DNA of 64,000 bases from HXMU1420-13 sp965229525 (GCA_965229525.1 OZ245886.1:2976001-3040000), one strand, 5' to 3'. Positions 1-9,762 are shown, numbered from the stretch's first letter. Made by a program: numbers and translations. Notes: generated by a model from the sequence alone, not told the origin.

Positions 1-1
1 A

Positions 2-1702
2 AATACCATCAGCCATAATAAAATATGGTCGATGTTCGAGGATGAGCAAGGAATTTTCTGGGTTGGTACTCATGGATATGGCTTAAACAGATATGATCGC
101 GTAAGAGGTACATTTACTCGATTTACTAGTAGTCCTAGTGATGAGACCAGTTTAAGTGATAATTTTGTTAACGTAATTAGGCAAGATGCAGATGGAAATC
201 TGTGGATTGGGACCATTAATGGACTCAATAAGTTCAACCCAGATTCAGAAACATTCACTAGATATACCACAAATGACGGTTTACCAAATAATGTGATTTA
301 TGGAATTATTGTTGATTACCGAGGTCATTTATGGTTGAGTACAAATAATGGAATTGCGGATTTTGATCCCGAAACTGGAGATGTTCGTATCTATGATCGC
401 GGTGATGGGCTACCAAGTAATGAATATAGATTTGGGGCTTTTCATAAAGGGGTAGATGGAACTATGTATTTCGGTGGAATTAATGGTATAGTGGTATTTA
501 AGCCTGATAGCATTCGTGATAATCCATATATACCCCCCGTAGTTATCACCGACTTCCTGATCTTTAATGAATATGTTCCAATATCTTCAGTTGGATCGCC
601 ACTGAATAAGTCTATTTCAGAAACGGATGAGATGGAAATTACCTGGAGGGATAAGGTTTTTTCGTTAGAGTTTTCAGCTCTTCACTTTGCTGCACCTGAA
701 CAAAATAATTACCGGTATATGATGGAAGGCTTTGATAGCGATTGGATTGAAGCAGGAAATAGAAGATATGTTTCATATACGAACCTGAATCCTGGCCAGA
801 ATTATGTATTTAAAGTTCAGGCTTCTAATAAGGATGGTGTTTGGAATTATGAGGGGAAAGAAATTAAAATTAAAGTACTACCTCCGCCGTGGAAAACATG
901 GTGGGCGTATAGTATTTATTCAGTACTTGGCGCAACACTTTTAGTTGGTTTTATCAACTTCCAAATTGGTAAAGAGCGTAAGAAAAAAGAGCAGGTTCAG
1001 AAATATAATGAGGAACTCGAAGCGCTTGTGAAAGAGCGAACCTTACTTCTTGAAAATGAAAAAGAGAAAAGCGACAACCTGCTTTATAACATGCTACCGA
1101 AAGGAATTGCCGACGAGATTAAAGAAAAAGGGTCAGCGTCTCCACGGCGATATGAAGAAGTGAGTGTACTTTTTACTGACTTTGAGAATTTTACTTCTAC
1201 CGCAGCTACCATGTCGGCAAAGAAATTGGTTTCTGAGGTAAACGAAATATTTGCGGAATTTGATGCCATTTGTGAGAAGTTTGGGCTAGAAAAAATCAAA
1301 ACTATCGGTGATGCATACATGGCAGTTTCTGGATTACCGAATGAAAAAGAAGATCATGCTTTATTGTGTGTACAGGCAGCAAAAGCTATGCATGAGTTCA
1401 TCGAAAAACGAAATGAATCAGCGGCTGTTAAATGGAAAATGAGGATTGGAATCCATAGTGGCAGCTTAATTGCTGGTGTAGTAGGTAAGAAAAAGTTCAC
1501 CTACGATATTTGGGGATCAACGGTGATTCTGGCTAGCCGAATGGAAGAAGTGGGAGAGATCGGTAAAATCAACATCTCGGCAACTACGTGTGACTTTGTG
1601 CATGATAAATATCATTGTGATTATCGCGGAAAAGTGAATGTTGAAGGCCAGGGTGAAATCGATATGTATTTTGTGGGAGAAGAAATTAAACAACCAGCTT
1701 AG
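2..1702 (+). CDS. Two-component-regulator propeller / Y_Y_Y / class III adenylate cyclase sensor (5' end cut by window)
   Basis: The frame is open to the first base of the window, so the N-terminus is missing; the first internal ATG is at 32. Numbering from that Met, several propeller blades of the 'GxxWxGTxxGLxxxD' type lie at about 5-150, a Y_Y_Y-like beta domain at about 215-285, one membrane helix at about 292-312, a charged coiled coil at 315-350 and a class III nucleotide cyclase domain at 370-550. This order implies a periplasmic sensor driving a cytoplasmic cyclase through a dimeric coil. The two metal-binding Asp are present (D383 in LFTDFENFT, D427 in TIGDAYM), as is the TYDIWG specificity Asp. 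The usual transition-state Asn is Ile499 (GSTVILASRM), while the following Arg is kept, so activity is uncertain. The 3' end overlaps the convergent TonB receptor by 4 bp. Confidence 0.85.
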   Translation, partial: NTISHNKIWSMFEDEQGIFWVGTHGYGLNRYDRVRGTFTRFTSSPSDETSLSDNFVNVIRQDADGNLWIGTINGLNKFNPDSETFTRYTTNDGLPNNVIYGIIVDYRGHLWLSTNNGIADFDPETGDVRIYDRGDGLPSNEYRFGAFHKGVDGTMYFGGINGIVVFKPDSIRDNPYIPPVVITDFLIFNEYVPISSVGSPLNKSISETDEMEITWRDKVFSLEFSALHFAAPEQNNYRYMMEGFDSDWIEAGNRRYVSYTNLNPGQNYVFKVQASNKDGVWNYEGKEIKIKVLPPPWKTWWAYSIYSVLGATLLVGFINFQIGKERKKKEQVQKYNEELEALVKERTLLLENEKEKSDNLLYNMLPKGIADEIKEKGSASPRRYEEVSVLFTDFENFTSTAATMSAKKLVSEVNEIFAEFDAICEKFGLEKIKTIGDAYMAVSGLPNEKEDHALLCVQAAKAMHEFIEKRNESAAVKWKMRIGIHSGSLIAGVVGKKKFTYDIWGSTVILASRMEEVGEIGKINISATTCDFVHDKYHCDYRGKVNVEGQGEIDMYFVGEEIKQPA

Positions 1703-4338
1703 AAGCTAAATTTCAAACTGAATGAAGGTTGAACTCCTAAGTCAAAAACATGAGTTAATGCAGGGGCTCGTATTACATTATTTCTTGTTGTAACAGTTAC
1801 GGGTTGTGTTTCATCATACCAGGGATTTGCCCTGTCGAATGCATTATATATCGAAAATTGTGCATCTAAGTCACCTGTTCTAAGGCTGACTTTATAGTTT
1901 ACGGTAAGATCCATTCTTGAATAATCTGGTAAACGAGATATTGGCGCGTTCAAATCAAATAATTGAACTCTGCTTGGAACACCAGTTCCATAAATCCATG
2001 AAGCTAATAATGTAAAACCACCTTGTAAATCTACCTCAGCAACAGTTGAAATCTGATGGCGACGATCCCAACTTGCCGCGAAGTAATCTCCGGCATTAAT
2101 TCGTTCGTTTTTTAACTCTGTTCGCGATAATGTATATGAACTGGATAGAGTTACATCTTGAAAACGATTCTTCATTAATAATTCGAACCCACTAGATCGT
2201 CCATCATTATCAAAGAACCAAGGTGTTGTATTTGCTTTAAAGGAATTAGAACCAGCATTAGTATTTAATTCATGAACTCTAAGGTTATCATAGATTTTAT
2301 AATATCCTTCTAGTTGAATATATAACTGGGGACTGATGTTATAATAAAATCCAGTAGATAACTGATTGACCGAAGAAGGCGCCTGATCTTCGTTCGTTAA
2401 AATCCAAAAATCGTTACTATTAATATTGAAATATTCGATTCGATTCATGAATTGGTAATTTCGACTAAGTCCCGTTCCAACTGATACATCGTCGTTTATT
2501 TGATAAGAAAACTTGAAGCGGGGAGACCATCTTACATATTTGCCATTGCTAAAATAATGGAATCTATTTCCCACACTTATTTTACTTTGATTGGATGTAT
2601 TCAACTCTAATTGCTGATAAACATCAACAAGTTGACTCGTTCTTCTTGAGATAAATGAATCGCGATTTAAACTCAATTCGGTATATCTAACATCAAAATC
2701 TGAATAGGACACACCAAATTCGATGTTTCCATTTTCAAAGGACATACTGAGCGATTGTCGGAAATCAAATTGATAAATCTCATTTTCGAGCGTTAGTGAC
2801 TGAATGATCGAAGAATCATTGCTATCACCATTAGGATCTCGACTAGCCGGATAATCAAAATCATCTTTAAAAAAGATACTGTTATAAGCAGTATAACCGA
2901 TGCTAGAACTTAGATTATATCTATCAGAAAATTGCGTATGAAATTGCCCACTTATTGAGTTACTGTTCCACTCGTTACTTGTTGTATTTGTTGAAAGAAA
3001 ATCCTGTTCATCTCTTAAATAATCTTGGGATGCCCGATCACTTCCGGAGTAACCACTAACGACGATCTGCGATCCATTCGTTGTTTCAACATATAGTTTA
3101 CCATGTAAATCGTAAAAGGAAGCGTCGGTATTTTGTATATCGATTTCATCCAAACTAATATCTTGAATAATTCGACCCTGTAGACGAGAATCTACATACA
3201 AATCGGTTGGTCTGTTCACATCAAGACCATATTCAATTATTCGGGCATTGTTAAACCAATTAATTTCGTCGAGGTACGACCAACGGCCGGAAAGCAACCA
3301 ACTAGACTTACCCTTAATAATGGGGCCTTCTAGTGTCGATTTTGCCGCAGTATTACTAAAGCCAACGGATCCTCTAACATCATTTATCGAACCAGTTCTT
3401 GTGATTAATGAAAGTGTACCACCTAACGGAGCCTGATATTGAGCAGGGGTCACATCATAATAAAATCCACTCGATTTAAGTACATCTGCATTCATGGCAT
3501 CTAGTAGGCCAAAAAGGTGGGTTTGATTATACACGGTTTGTCCATCCAGCAACACTTGAAATCCATCGGAAGAACTACCACGAATATTGATACCATCATT
3601 CAGTGCCGTACTCATGGTTACCGCCGGTAACATTTGAAGCGAATGTACTGCATTACTTTCTCCCATTAAACTAAATGTCCCAACTTTCATCAAACCATTA
3701 AGCACAGTGTCGTTTGGTGTATAGAAATTTATGCCCTGCACAATAATTTCCTTACCGCTGTATGGTTTTGATTTGAGCCTGATGGAAACATCCTGCCAAT
3801 TGTTGGAATCAGAGAGATCAAGTCGAAGCTGTTCATTGTTATAGCCAACGTATGATGCTAACAAAAGCAGTTCAGACTCACCGGTGGTTACCGTAATATC
3901 AAATTGTCCGTTAGTGTTTGTAGTGACACCATCAATGAATCCAAATTCACGCCAGGATAGTGTTGCAAAGGGAAGTCGTTCACCTGTTGCGTCATCAATC
4001 ACATATCCACTAATTCTAACATTGCTTGCTTCCTGAATCGTGTTTGACTTATAAATCAATGCTTGATTACGTTCTTCATCAATTTTAAGTCCAAGCTGAG
4101 CACTAGAGATGGCTGCTGAAAATAAATTAAAAAGTGAATATTCATCCGCATTAAAGCTCACTTTAACATCAGCAATTAGGGCTTCGCGATATAAAAAACG
4201 ATAGGAAGTTTTTTCTTCGATATCGTCAATGACTGTTAAAATAGATGTGTTTTCGTAAGAGAATTGTTGACCAACAACATTTCCAACCAACAATAAAACC
4301 AACCCGAAACTTCTCATTATAAAACCGAGTGAAAGCAT
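1699..4338 (-). CDS. TonB-dependent outer-membrane receptor with STN and carboxypeptidase-regulatory-like domains
   Basis: This 879-residue protein has a signal peptide, an STN-like domain (about 25-95), a carboxypeptidase-regulatory-like beta domain (about 107-190), a plug (about 210-310) and a barrel ending in aromatic residues (FSLKFSF). The STN domain marks FecA-type transducing receptors: ligand binding is passed to an inner-membrane anti-sigma factor. Fittingly, FecR ends 3 bp upstream and an ECF sigma factor lies earlier in the same transcript. The substrate (siderophore, glycan or other) cannot be read from the sequence. ATG 4338 follows a GGAA; a second ATG at 4317 is an alternative start that keeps the signal peptide. 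Confidence 0.88.
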   Translation of the reverse strand: MLSLGFIMRSFGLVLLLVGNVVGQQFSYENTSILTVIDDIEEKTSYRFLYREALIADVKVSFNADEYSLFNLFSAAISSAQLGLKIDEERNQALIYKSNTIQEASNVRISGYVIDDATGERLPFATLSWREFGFIDGVTTNTNGQFDITVTTGESELLLLASYVGYNNEQLRLDLSDSNNWQDVSIRLKSKPYSGKEIIVQGINFYTPNDTVLNGLMKVGTFSLMGESNAVHSLQMLPAVTMSTALNDGINIRGSSSDGFQVLLDGQTVYNQTHLFGLLDAMNADVLKSSGFYYDVTPAQYQAPLGGTLSLITRTGSINDVRGSVGFSNTAAKSTLEGPIIKGKSSWLLSGRWSYLDEINWFNNARIIEYGLDVNRPTDLYVDSRLQGRIIQDISLDEIDIQNTDASFYDLHGKLYVETTNGSQIVVSGYSGSDRASQDYLRDEQDFLSTNTTSNEWNSNSISGQFHTQFSDRYNLSSSIGYTAYNSIFFKDDFDYPASRDPNGDSNDSSIIQSLTLENEIYQFDFRQSLSMSFENGNIEFGVSYSDFDVRYTELSLNRDSFISRRTSQLVDVYQQLELNTSNQSKISVGNRFHYFSNGKYVRWSPRFKFSYQINDDVSVGTGLSRNYQFMNRIEYFNINSNDFWILTNEDQAPSSVNQLSTGFYYNISPQLYIQLEGYYKIYDNLRVHELNTNAGSNSFKANTTPWFFDNDGRSSGFELLMKNRFQDVTLSSSYTLSRTELKNERINAGDYFAASWDRRHQISTVAEVDLQGGFTLLASWIYGTGVPSRVQLFDLNAPISRLPDYSRMDLTVNYKVSLRTGDLDAQFSIYNAFDRANPWYDETQPVTVTTRNNVIRAPALTHVFDLGVQPSFSLKFSF

Positions 4339-4341
4339 GTT

Positions 4342-5307
4342 CTATTCCATTGATATAAACTCAAATTCGTTGTCTGATATTTGTCTGAATGTGCCGCCAA
4401 GTACTAAACCAAGATCGTTTAAAGTCTGAGTGACAGAATCGAGTCGAAGACTTCCATCGATGCCTGTTCTATCTTGAAGTTGATTTATGGTTATGGTAAC
4501 TCCGAAATGTTGATTGATTTCATAAATAACTTCTTCAGGACTATTACCATTGAAAACGATGGTATTTGAGATCCAGTCTGTAAATTGTTCAGCATTTGCA
4601 TCTGCTAACAGTTCAATTGTTCCTTGCCGAACTTGAGAAGATTGGCCCGGTGAAAGAATTAACTCATCACCGCTTTCATTTGATGTGAACGAAACTCGAC
4701 CTTCTTCTAGATACACAATGGCCTTTTCGCCCCAGGTACTAAGATTAAAGCGGGTACCAAGTACGGTTACAGTTCCTTGATTACCATCAACGGAAAAAGG
4801 AGCATTAGGATCAGAAACAACATTGAAAAACGCTTCACCCTCTAAAGCATAAGATCGTGTATTTCTCCGTGTGCTTTTTCGGTGCAGACGCGAATTTGGT
4901 CTCATCGTAACTTCAGTTCCATCATCCAGTGTAATGACTTCGATTTCCGGACCGGATTCCGCAACAAGTTCAAGCTGTGGTTGAAGCGTTATCCAGTAAA
5001 ATCCAATAAATGCGGCAATAAGTATCACAGCAGCTGAAGTCCAGGCAAATGTTGAAGGTCGTGCAAAGAGAGGGATAATCTTGGCAGGGTGTTTTTTGGT
5101 TTCTGCTTCAATTTGATTCCAAATAGAATCCGAAGTTGAAGTAGAAATTGAACTAGCAGAAACTTCACTTTCTTTATATCCTAATAATTGATCTATGAAT
5201 GGATCATTGATTTCCGAAAATGAAGAACCTGACTCGATTGCGATTCCAATCGTTTGAGCTAGAATCAGATCAGGATCGTTGTTTGGTAAATTATTTTCGG
5301 TAGTCAT
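4342..5307 (-). CDS. FecR-family anti-sigma factor
   Basis: This 321-residue protein has an N-terminal cytoplasmic part, one membrane helix (about 88-108, AVILIAAFIGFYWI), a periplasmic FecR domain (about 115-225, with GTRFNLSTW and YLEEGRVSF) and a C-terminal STN-like/DUF4974 domain (about 255-320). In this family the cytoplasmic part holds or activates the partner ECF sigma factor and the periplasmic part contacts the receptor's STN domain. It lies between the lipoprotein gene and the TonB receptor in one minus-strand run, which fits a cell-surface signalling operon. Confidence 0.9.
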   Translation of the reverse strand: MTTENNLPNNDPDLILAQTIGIAIESGSSFSEINDPFIDQLLGYKESEVSASSISTSTSDSIWNQIEAETKKHPAKIIPLFARPSTFAWTSAAVILIAAFIGFYWITLQPQLELVAESGPEIEVITLDDGTEVTMRPNSRLHRKSTRRNTRSYALEGEAFFNVVSDPNAPFSVDGNQGTVTVLGTRFNLSTWGEKAIVYLEEGRVSFTSNESGDELILSPGQSSQVRQGTIELLADANAEQFTDWISNTIVFNGNSPEEVIYEINQHFGVTITINQLQDRTGIDGSLRLDSVTQTLNDLGLVLGGTFRQISDNEFEFISME

Positions 5308-5362
5308 TGTTTTAGATATAGAAAGCAGGCCGATGCTTCGACCTGCAATTGTTTTTTATATG

Positions 5363-6292
5363 TTAGAATCCTCTTCGATCCTGACGTTCATCTCTGCGTT
5401 CGCCATCACCTAGTGAGAATCTTATAACTTGAGGAAGTTTGTTAAATCTCATAAGTGCAGTTCCGTCTTCTGACAGATCAATGGTTCCTTCAACGATAGT
5501 TTCTTCAGGTACGCCATCTACAGTTTTGTTCATATTGATGCTGTAAGTAAGTGTACCGGAAACTGCATACTCAAGTGAGCCATAAGCTTCTACTGTATCT
5601 TTATTCACTTCAACATTCTCAAAGCTGATGTTTATATCATACGAACGGCTGGCTTCAAGTGAATCTCTTGTCATTCCTTCAGCGGCACCAGTTCCTGTAT
5701 GAACACCATTTAGCGACAATATTGGGCTGGTTGCGTGTACACCAGATAACTCGAAATCATCGGTTTTTGTAAAGCTGCCACTTCTAAACGGGCCATTATG
5801 TGAACCGATTTTCGAGCCGGTATACGAAATTGCTTCAATAGAGTCTTTGTCCTGTCGAGGAAATTCTATGAATGCGCCTTCCAAATCTGTGAAAATGATA
5901 GCTTGTGAAACTTCAATAGATTTACTGAATGCACCATTTTCAACACTTCTGGAATAATCCAGGCTGTGAATACCAGTTTCAGGATCGTAAGTGTAAGTGT
6001 AATCTCTTTCTCTACCCCGACCGTCATTTCCATTATGATCTCTCTTAAAACGAAGGTCGGTTTCACCGTAGCTTATTCCATCTGAACTTACATCAGAGAA
6101 AGCATCATAAAGACTGCTCATCATACCTGATTCGTCATCGGCGATAGAAGTTGAAACGATATGAGCAGCCAGATCAACATCTTCATTTGATATAGCTTCC
6201 ACATCGTTATTTACAGATGAACAAGCACCAAAAGTTACCAATAAGGCAAGTGCCAGAAGAGATAGGTTTTTTAGGTTGCTGTTATTTTTCAT
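5363..6292 (-). CDS. Predicted lipoprotein of unknown function within the sigma/FecR operon
   Basis: The frame opens further upstream, but ATG 6292 follows GAGGTAAC and gives a clean lipoprotein signal (hydrophobic run ending in FGACSS, Cys about residue 24), so I start it there (309 residues). The mature part is rich in Asp, Glu, Ser and Gly. It has a charged Gly/Arg-rich stretch around 85-100 and ends in a run of Arg and Asp. I recognise no domain. Its place between the sigma factor (126 bp upstream) and FecR (55 bp downstream) is unusual, because sigma and FecR genes are normally adjacent. It may be a target or an accessory of this signalling system (inference). Confidence 0.6.
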   Translation of the reverse strand: MKNNSNLKNLSLLALALLVTFGACSSVNNDVEAISNEDVDLAAHIVSTSIADDESGMMSSLYDAFSDVSSDGISYGETDLRFKRDHNGNDGRGRERDYTYTYDPETGIHSLDYSRSVENGAFSKSIEVSQAIIFTDLEGAFIEFPRQDKDSIEAISYTGSKIGSHNGPFRSGSFTKTDDFELSGVHATSPILSLNGVHTGTGAAEGMTRDSLEASRSYDINISFENVEVNKDTVEAYGSLEYAVSGTLTYSINMNKTVDGVPEETIVEGTIDLSEDGTALMRFNKLPQVIRFSLGDGERRDERQDRRGF

Positions 6293-6417
6293 TGGAGTTA
6301 CCTCGTGTTTATTTAAGGATTTGTTTTTGTGATTCACCCTTAATACACGCAGGCTTGAATATACCCCCAAAGAGAGTTCAAAAAAATTTTTCAGCCACCA
6401 ATTAACTAAGGTTTAAA

Positions 6418-7002
6418 TTATCTAAACCCTTCTAATTTACCCCTCAACTCTTTCAATGCCAGCCCCATATGATTTTCAACCGTTTTAACGGAAACGTCCA
6501 GAACTTCAGCCGCATCTTTATAGGTGAATTCCTGAATAAAACAGAGACGAAATACGGTTTGTCTTTTCTGAGGCATAGACTGGATAGCATTTTCGATAGC
6601 ATCAGCTAGTTCACGATTTTGGATGGGCGAATCTGCTTCATCAGATCCTTCTTTTTCGTTCGTTTCTGCATTTTCATCGAATTTAGAATAATCTCTAAGT
6701 ACATTTAACATTCGCGTGTATGCGATTCTAAATAAGAAAGCCCGAAGAGATTTTGAAGGATCTATATCTTCTCTTTTCTCCCAAATCATAACAAACGCTT
6801 GCTGAACTAAATCCTCTGCTTGCTGTTCTGAAATGCCTTTCTTTAGTAAAAAATGATACAGGAAAGCATGATGATTTTCAAAGAATTTCTTGAATGCGTT
6901 GTGGTCACCGGACTTTATTGCAAGCAGTAATTCCGGATCGTCTTGATTCGAGTCTTTTCGAAGTGCCAGTAAGATTAGAAGGTAAAATACCAGTAAATTC
7001 AT
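6418..7002 (-). CDS. ECF RNA polymerase sigma factor
   Basis: This 194-residue protein has a sigma-70 region 2 (about 25-95, with QAEDLVQQAFVMIWEKR) and a region 4 helix-turn-helix (about 135-190, with MPQKRQTVFRLCFIQEFTYKDAAEVL and a VKTVENHM recognition helix). It is the type paired with FecR in Bacteroidota. ATG 7002 is used; a TTG at 7020 is possible. The first 15 or so residues (MNLLVFYLLILLAL) are strongly hydrophobic, which is odd for a cytoplasmic sigma factor, so the true start may be further in. It is the first gene of the run sigma, lipoprotein, FecR, TonB receptor. Confidence 0.88.
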   Translation of the reverse strand: MNLLVFYLLILLALRKDSNQDDPELLLAIKSGDHNAFKKFFENHHAFLYHFLLKKGISEQQAEDLVQQAFVMIWEKREDIDPSKSLRAFLFRIAYTRMLNVLRDYSKFDENAETNEKEGSDEADSPIQNRELADAIENAIQSMPQKRQTVFRLCFIQEFTYKDAAEVLDVSVKTVENHMGLALKELRGKLEGFR

Positions 7003-7067
7003 CCCCGAATATAGGAGCAATTGATGAACTTGCGCACACTTTTTCTTTGGATTTACTAAGTTAACCT

Positions 7068-7870
7068 ATGGCATTGATTTCTTTCTTTTGGTTTTTTTTT
7101 ATTCAGATTGCTCAAGAAGCACCCCAAATCGAAGTCTATCAAATTGATAGAAGTAATTATGTTGAAATCTGGGCTAGAAATCCTCATATATATCCGGTAA
7201 CAATTGAACTCAGTGCAGAACTCGAGAATCTAAGTAGTGATAAATCAATCCCGATGACGGATGTCTTAAAACCTAAGTCAAATCGAAAACTGGTACGACT
7301 GGATCCGATAAATGGTAGAGAAGCCTGGAATTTTGATACTCGATTTGCCACTTACAAAGGAGATGTATTTGCAAGGCATCAGGATGATTTGAGTATCAAT
7401 TTCCTTATCGGAGGGGGAGCTCACACTATGTTTCACAAGCATATAATGGTGATTTTTCTCATTTCGGAAGTGCTTCATACTCTGTGGATTTTACAATGCC
7501 CGAGGGAACTCAAATTTATGCTGCCAGAGGTGGGGTTGTAATTGAGGTTGAGCAAAGATTTGATGAGGGAGGCGATACCGACCTTTATTTAGATAAAGCT
7601 AATTTTGTAACGGTACTCCATGCTGATGGAACCATGGCAGATTACTCTCATTTGCAATATAACGGTGCCAGAGTTTCAGTTGGGGATGAACTAAGAGTTG
7701 GGCAATTCCTCGGATTATCTGGTGCAACAGGATTCGTAACAGGTCCCCATCTTCATTTTAGTGTAAAAAGGACAGTATTAGGCGGGAAGTATGAAACAAT
7801 TCCTGTTAAATTTGCGACTCTAAATGGGCCGGTAACTCCTCAGGAAGGGAGAAGTTATGCGGCATATTAA
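7068..7870 (+). pseudogene. M23-type peptidoglycan endopeptidase, broken by one frameshift
   Basis: Reading starts at ATG 7068 with a short secretion signal and runs to about 7415 (IGGG). There the frame shifts by one within a run of five G. The other frame continues SHYVSQAYNGDFSHFGSASY, then the second zinc motif region ending in PHLHFSV, and stops at 7870. Adding one G restores a single protein of about 267 residues with both LytM/M23 metal motifs (HxxxxxxxVDF and HLH). Lysostaphin-type M23 enzymes cut peptide cross-links of peptidoglycan. The break is either a real inactivating mutation or a homopolymer sequencing error. The 3' end abuts the convergent SPFH gene. Confidence 0.8.
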
Positions 7871-8821
7871 TCATTTTTTGGTTTGCTTTATTTCTAGCTC
7901 TTTCAACGACAAACCTTCCATCACGGTATCGTAATTTGAAATATCTTTCGGTAAGATGATATCATTTTCTTCTCGAGCAAGGCCTTTAAGTTTACCTAAA
8001 TACTTTTCGCCTAGTCGTAGTCTCATTGCCTCTACACCCATAGGCTGAGTTAGAGCATCAGCTACTTTTTCTATGGATATAGCTGTTGCCTCAGCAAGGG
8101 CTTCGATTTCTTTGGCAGTCCCTTCCGCTTCGTTGATTCGACTTTGCATCTCAGCCTCGGAGATATTGATGATTTCTGCCCGGATACCTTCCGCATCATT
8201 TACTTTCGATCCTTTTATCCCCTCAGATTTTGCAATCACTGCTCTACGATCACGCTCTGCAGTCATTTGACGTTCCATCGCATTCTGTACTGTTCTTGGA
8301 GGGATGATATTCTTGATTTCATATCTGTGCACTTTAATTCCCCATGGAAGCTCCATTTCGGCAAGAACTTTTACTACCTCTTTACTCATAAAAGAACGCT
8401 CTTCGAAGGTTTCGTCAAGATCCATCAATCCAATTACAGAACGCGTAGTGGTTTGCGCAAGTTGAATAGCAGCAAATCGGTAATCTGTTACACCATAGCT
8501 CGCATTTACTGGATCCGTAACACTTAGATAGATAACTCCATCCACCTCAACTTTAACGTTGTCTTTTGTGAAACATTCTTGTGGTTCAACTTCTATAGTT
8601 TCTTCCCGCAAATCTTGTTTATAGACAACTTTATCAAGGAATGGGATTAATGCATGGAATCCTGGTCCAAGCGTTTTTCTATAATTACCTAATCGTTCTA
8701 CGATATATGCAAATTGATTAGGTACCAAACGGAAAGACATAATTACCTTAAACAAGATATATACGAAAAAGGCCATTACCAGCCCAAAGCTTACCGTGTC
8801 AACTATTTCCCAAAATTCCAT
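7871..8821 (-). CDS. SPFH/band-7 (stomatin or paraslipin-like) membrane protein, second copy
   Basis: ATG 8821 follows GGAGGAAATTAAC, which decides the start against a longer frame from 8854. The protein has 316 residues: one N-terminal membrane helix (about 10-30), a band-7/SPFH domain (about 35-200, with ERLGNYRKTLGPGFH and YEIKNI) and an Ala/Glu-rich coiled coil (about 205-260) typical of QmcA/paraslipin proteins. These form oligomeric rings in the membrane and are linked to lipid-domain organisation and protease control. It follows a paralogue and an NfeD gene in one operon, a classic NfeD-SPFH pairing but with two SPFH copies. Confidence 0.88.
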   Translation of the reverse strand: MEFWEIVDTVSFGLVMAFFVYILFKVIMSFRLVPNQFAYIVERLGNYRKTLGPGFHALIPFLDKVVYKQDLREETIEVEPQECFTKDNVKVEVDGVIYLSVTDPVNASYGVTDYRFAAIQLAQTTTRSVIGLMDLDETFEERSFMSKEVVKVLAEMELPWGIKVHRYEIKNIIPPRTVQNAMERQMTAERDRRAVIAKSEGIKGSKVNDAEGIRAEIINISEAEMQSRINEAEGTAKEIEALAEATAISIEKVADALTQPMGVEAMRLRLGEKYLGKLKGLAREENDIILPKDISNYDTVMEGLSLKELEIKQTKK

Positions 8822-8822
8822 G

Positions 8823-9749
8823 TTAATTTCCTCCCTTGTCTTTTGTATGATCACTTACCTTGCTGACTCCTTCAAAAAAGGTCTTCAAATTAGCAGTTTC
8901 CGTTGGTAATACAGAAACGTTTGAGTTTTGAAGTATCTTTCCAAATTCATCAATGTATTGTTCTACCAGCTTTGTTTTTACGGCTAGTTCACCACCCGGT
9001 CGTTGCATTGCTTCTGCTATTCTATTGATCCCATATGCAGTGGCATTTGCAACTAATTCAATTTCTTTTGCCTTACCAATGGCTTCATTTATTCGTTTTT
9101 GCCGATTAGCCTCTGAAATAAGAACCTGGCTTGTCTGCTCACCTTCAGATTCATTTATACGTGCCTGCCGGAAACCTTCAGAATGAGTGATTTCAGCTCG
9201 CTTTTCACGTTCCGCTTCCATCTGTTTTTCCATGGTATCAACAATCAAGTTAGAAGGTCGAATATTTTTGATTTCGTACCGTAGTACTTTTATCCCCCAT
9301 GGTTCGGCAGCCTTATCAATTTCACGAACAATATTTTCATTCATTTTCTCGCGTTCACTAAACGTATCATCTAACGTAATTTTACCAACTTCCGAACGCA
9401 TGGTTGTTTGTGCCAGATTAATAGATGCAGCCTGATAATTTGAAATTCCATAACTGGCTTTATAGGCATCCATTACTTTAATGTAGACCAAACCATCTAC
9501 CGCTACTTCAATGTTATCTTTTGTGATACAGGTTTGGCTAGGTACATCTAATACCTGTTCACGCATTTCTCTTCGATAAGCCGGTCGATCTACAAAAGGG
9601 ACAAGAAAATGAAATCCCGGAGATAGATTCTGTTTGAATTTACCTAATCTCTCTTGAATCACTTGTTCACGAAACTCGACAATGATGAAGAGTTTTGTAA
9701 AAATAAAATAGGTAATAAGTATGGTTAATAGTGTGAATGTCCAAAACAT
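8823..9749 (-). CDS. SPFH/band-7 (stomatin or paraslipin-like) membrane protein, first copy
   Basis: This 308-residue protein starts with a membrane helix (1-20, FTLLTILITYFIFTKLF), followed by a band-7 domain (about 25-190, with QERLGKFKQNLSPGFHFLVPF) and an Ala/Glu-rich coiled coil (about 190-250). It matches the downstream copy along its length, including DNIEVAVDGLVYIKV against DNVKVEVDGVIYLSV, so the pair looks like a tandem duplication, perhaps forming mixed rings. The stop codon lies one base upstream of the next gene's ATG, and the NfeD gene lies 13 bp upstream. Confidence 0.88.
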   Translation of the reverse strand: MFWTFTLLTILITYFIFTKLFIIVEFREQVIQERLGKFKQNLSPGFHFLVPFVDRPAYRREMREQVLDVPSQTCITKDNIEVAVDGLVYIKVMDAYKASYGISNYQAASINLAQTTMRSEVGKITLDDTFSEREKMNENIVREIDKAAEPWGIKVLRYEIKNIRPSNLIVDTMEKQMEAEREKRAEITHSEGFRQARINESEGEQTSQVLISEANRQKRINEAIGKAKEIELVANATAYGINRIAEAMQRPGGELAVKTKLVEQYIDEFGKILQNSNVSVLPTETANLKTFFEGVSKVSDHTKDKGGN

Positions 9750-9762
9750 AAGTTCTCCCGAT

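Noticed and set aside
7484..7870. A separate short M23 protein with its own start
   Set aside because: The start falls in the middle of the zinc-motif region; the two halves clearly form one broken gene.
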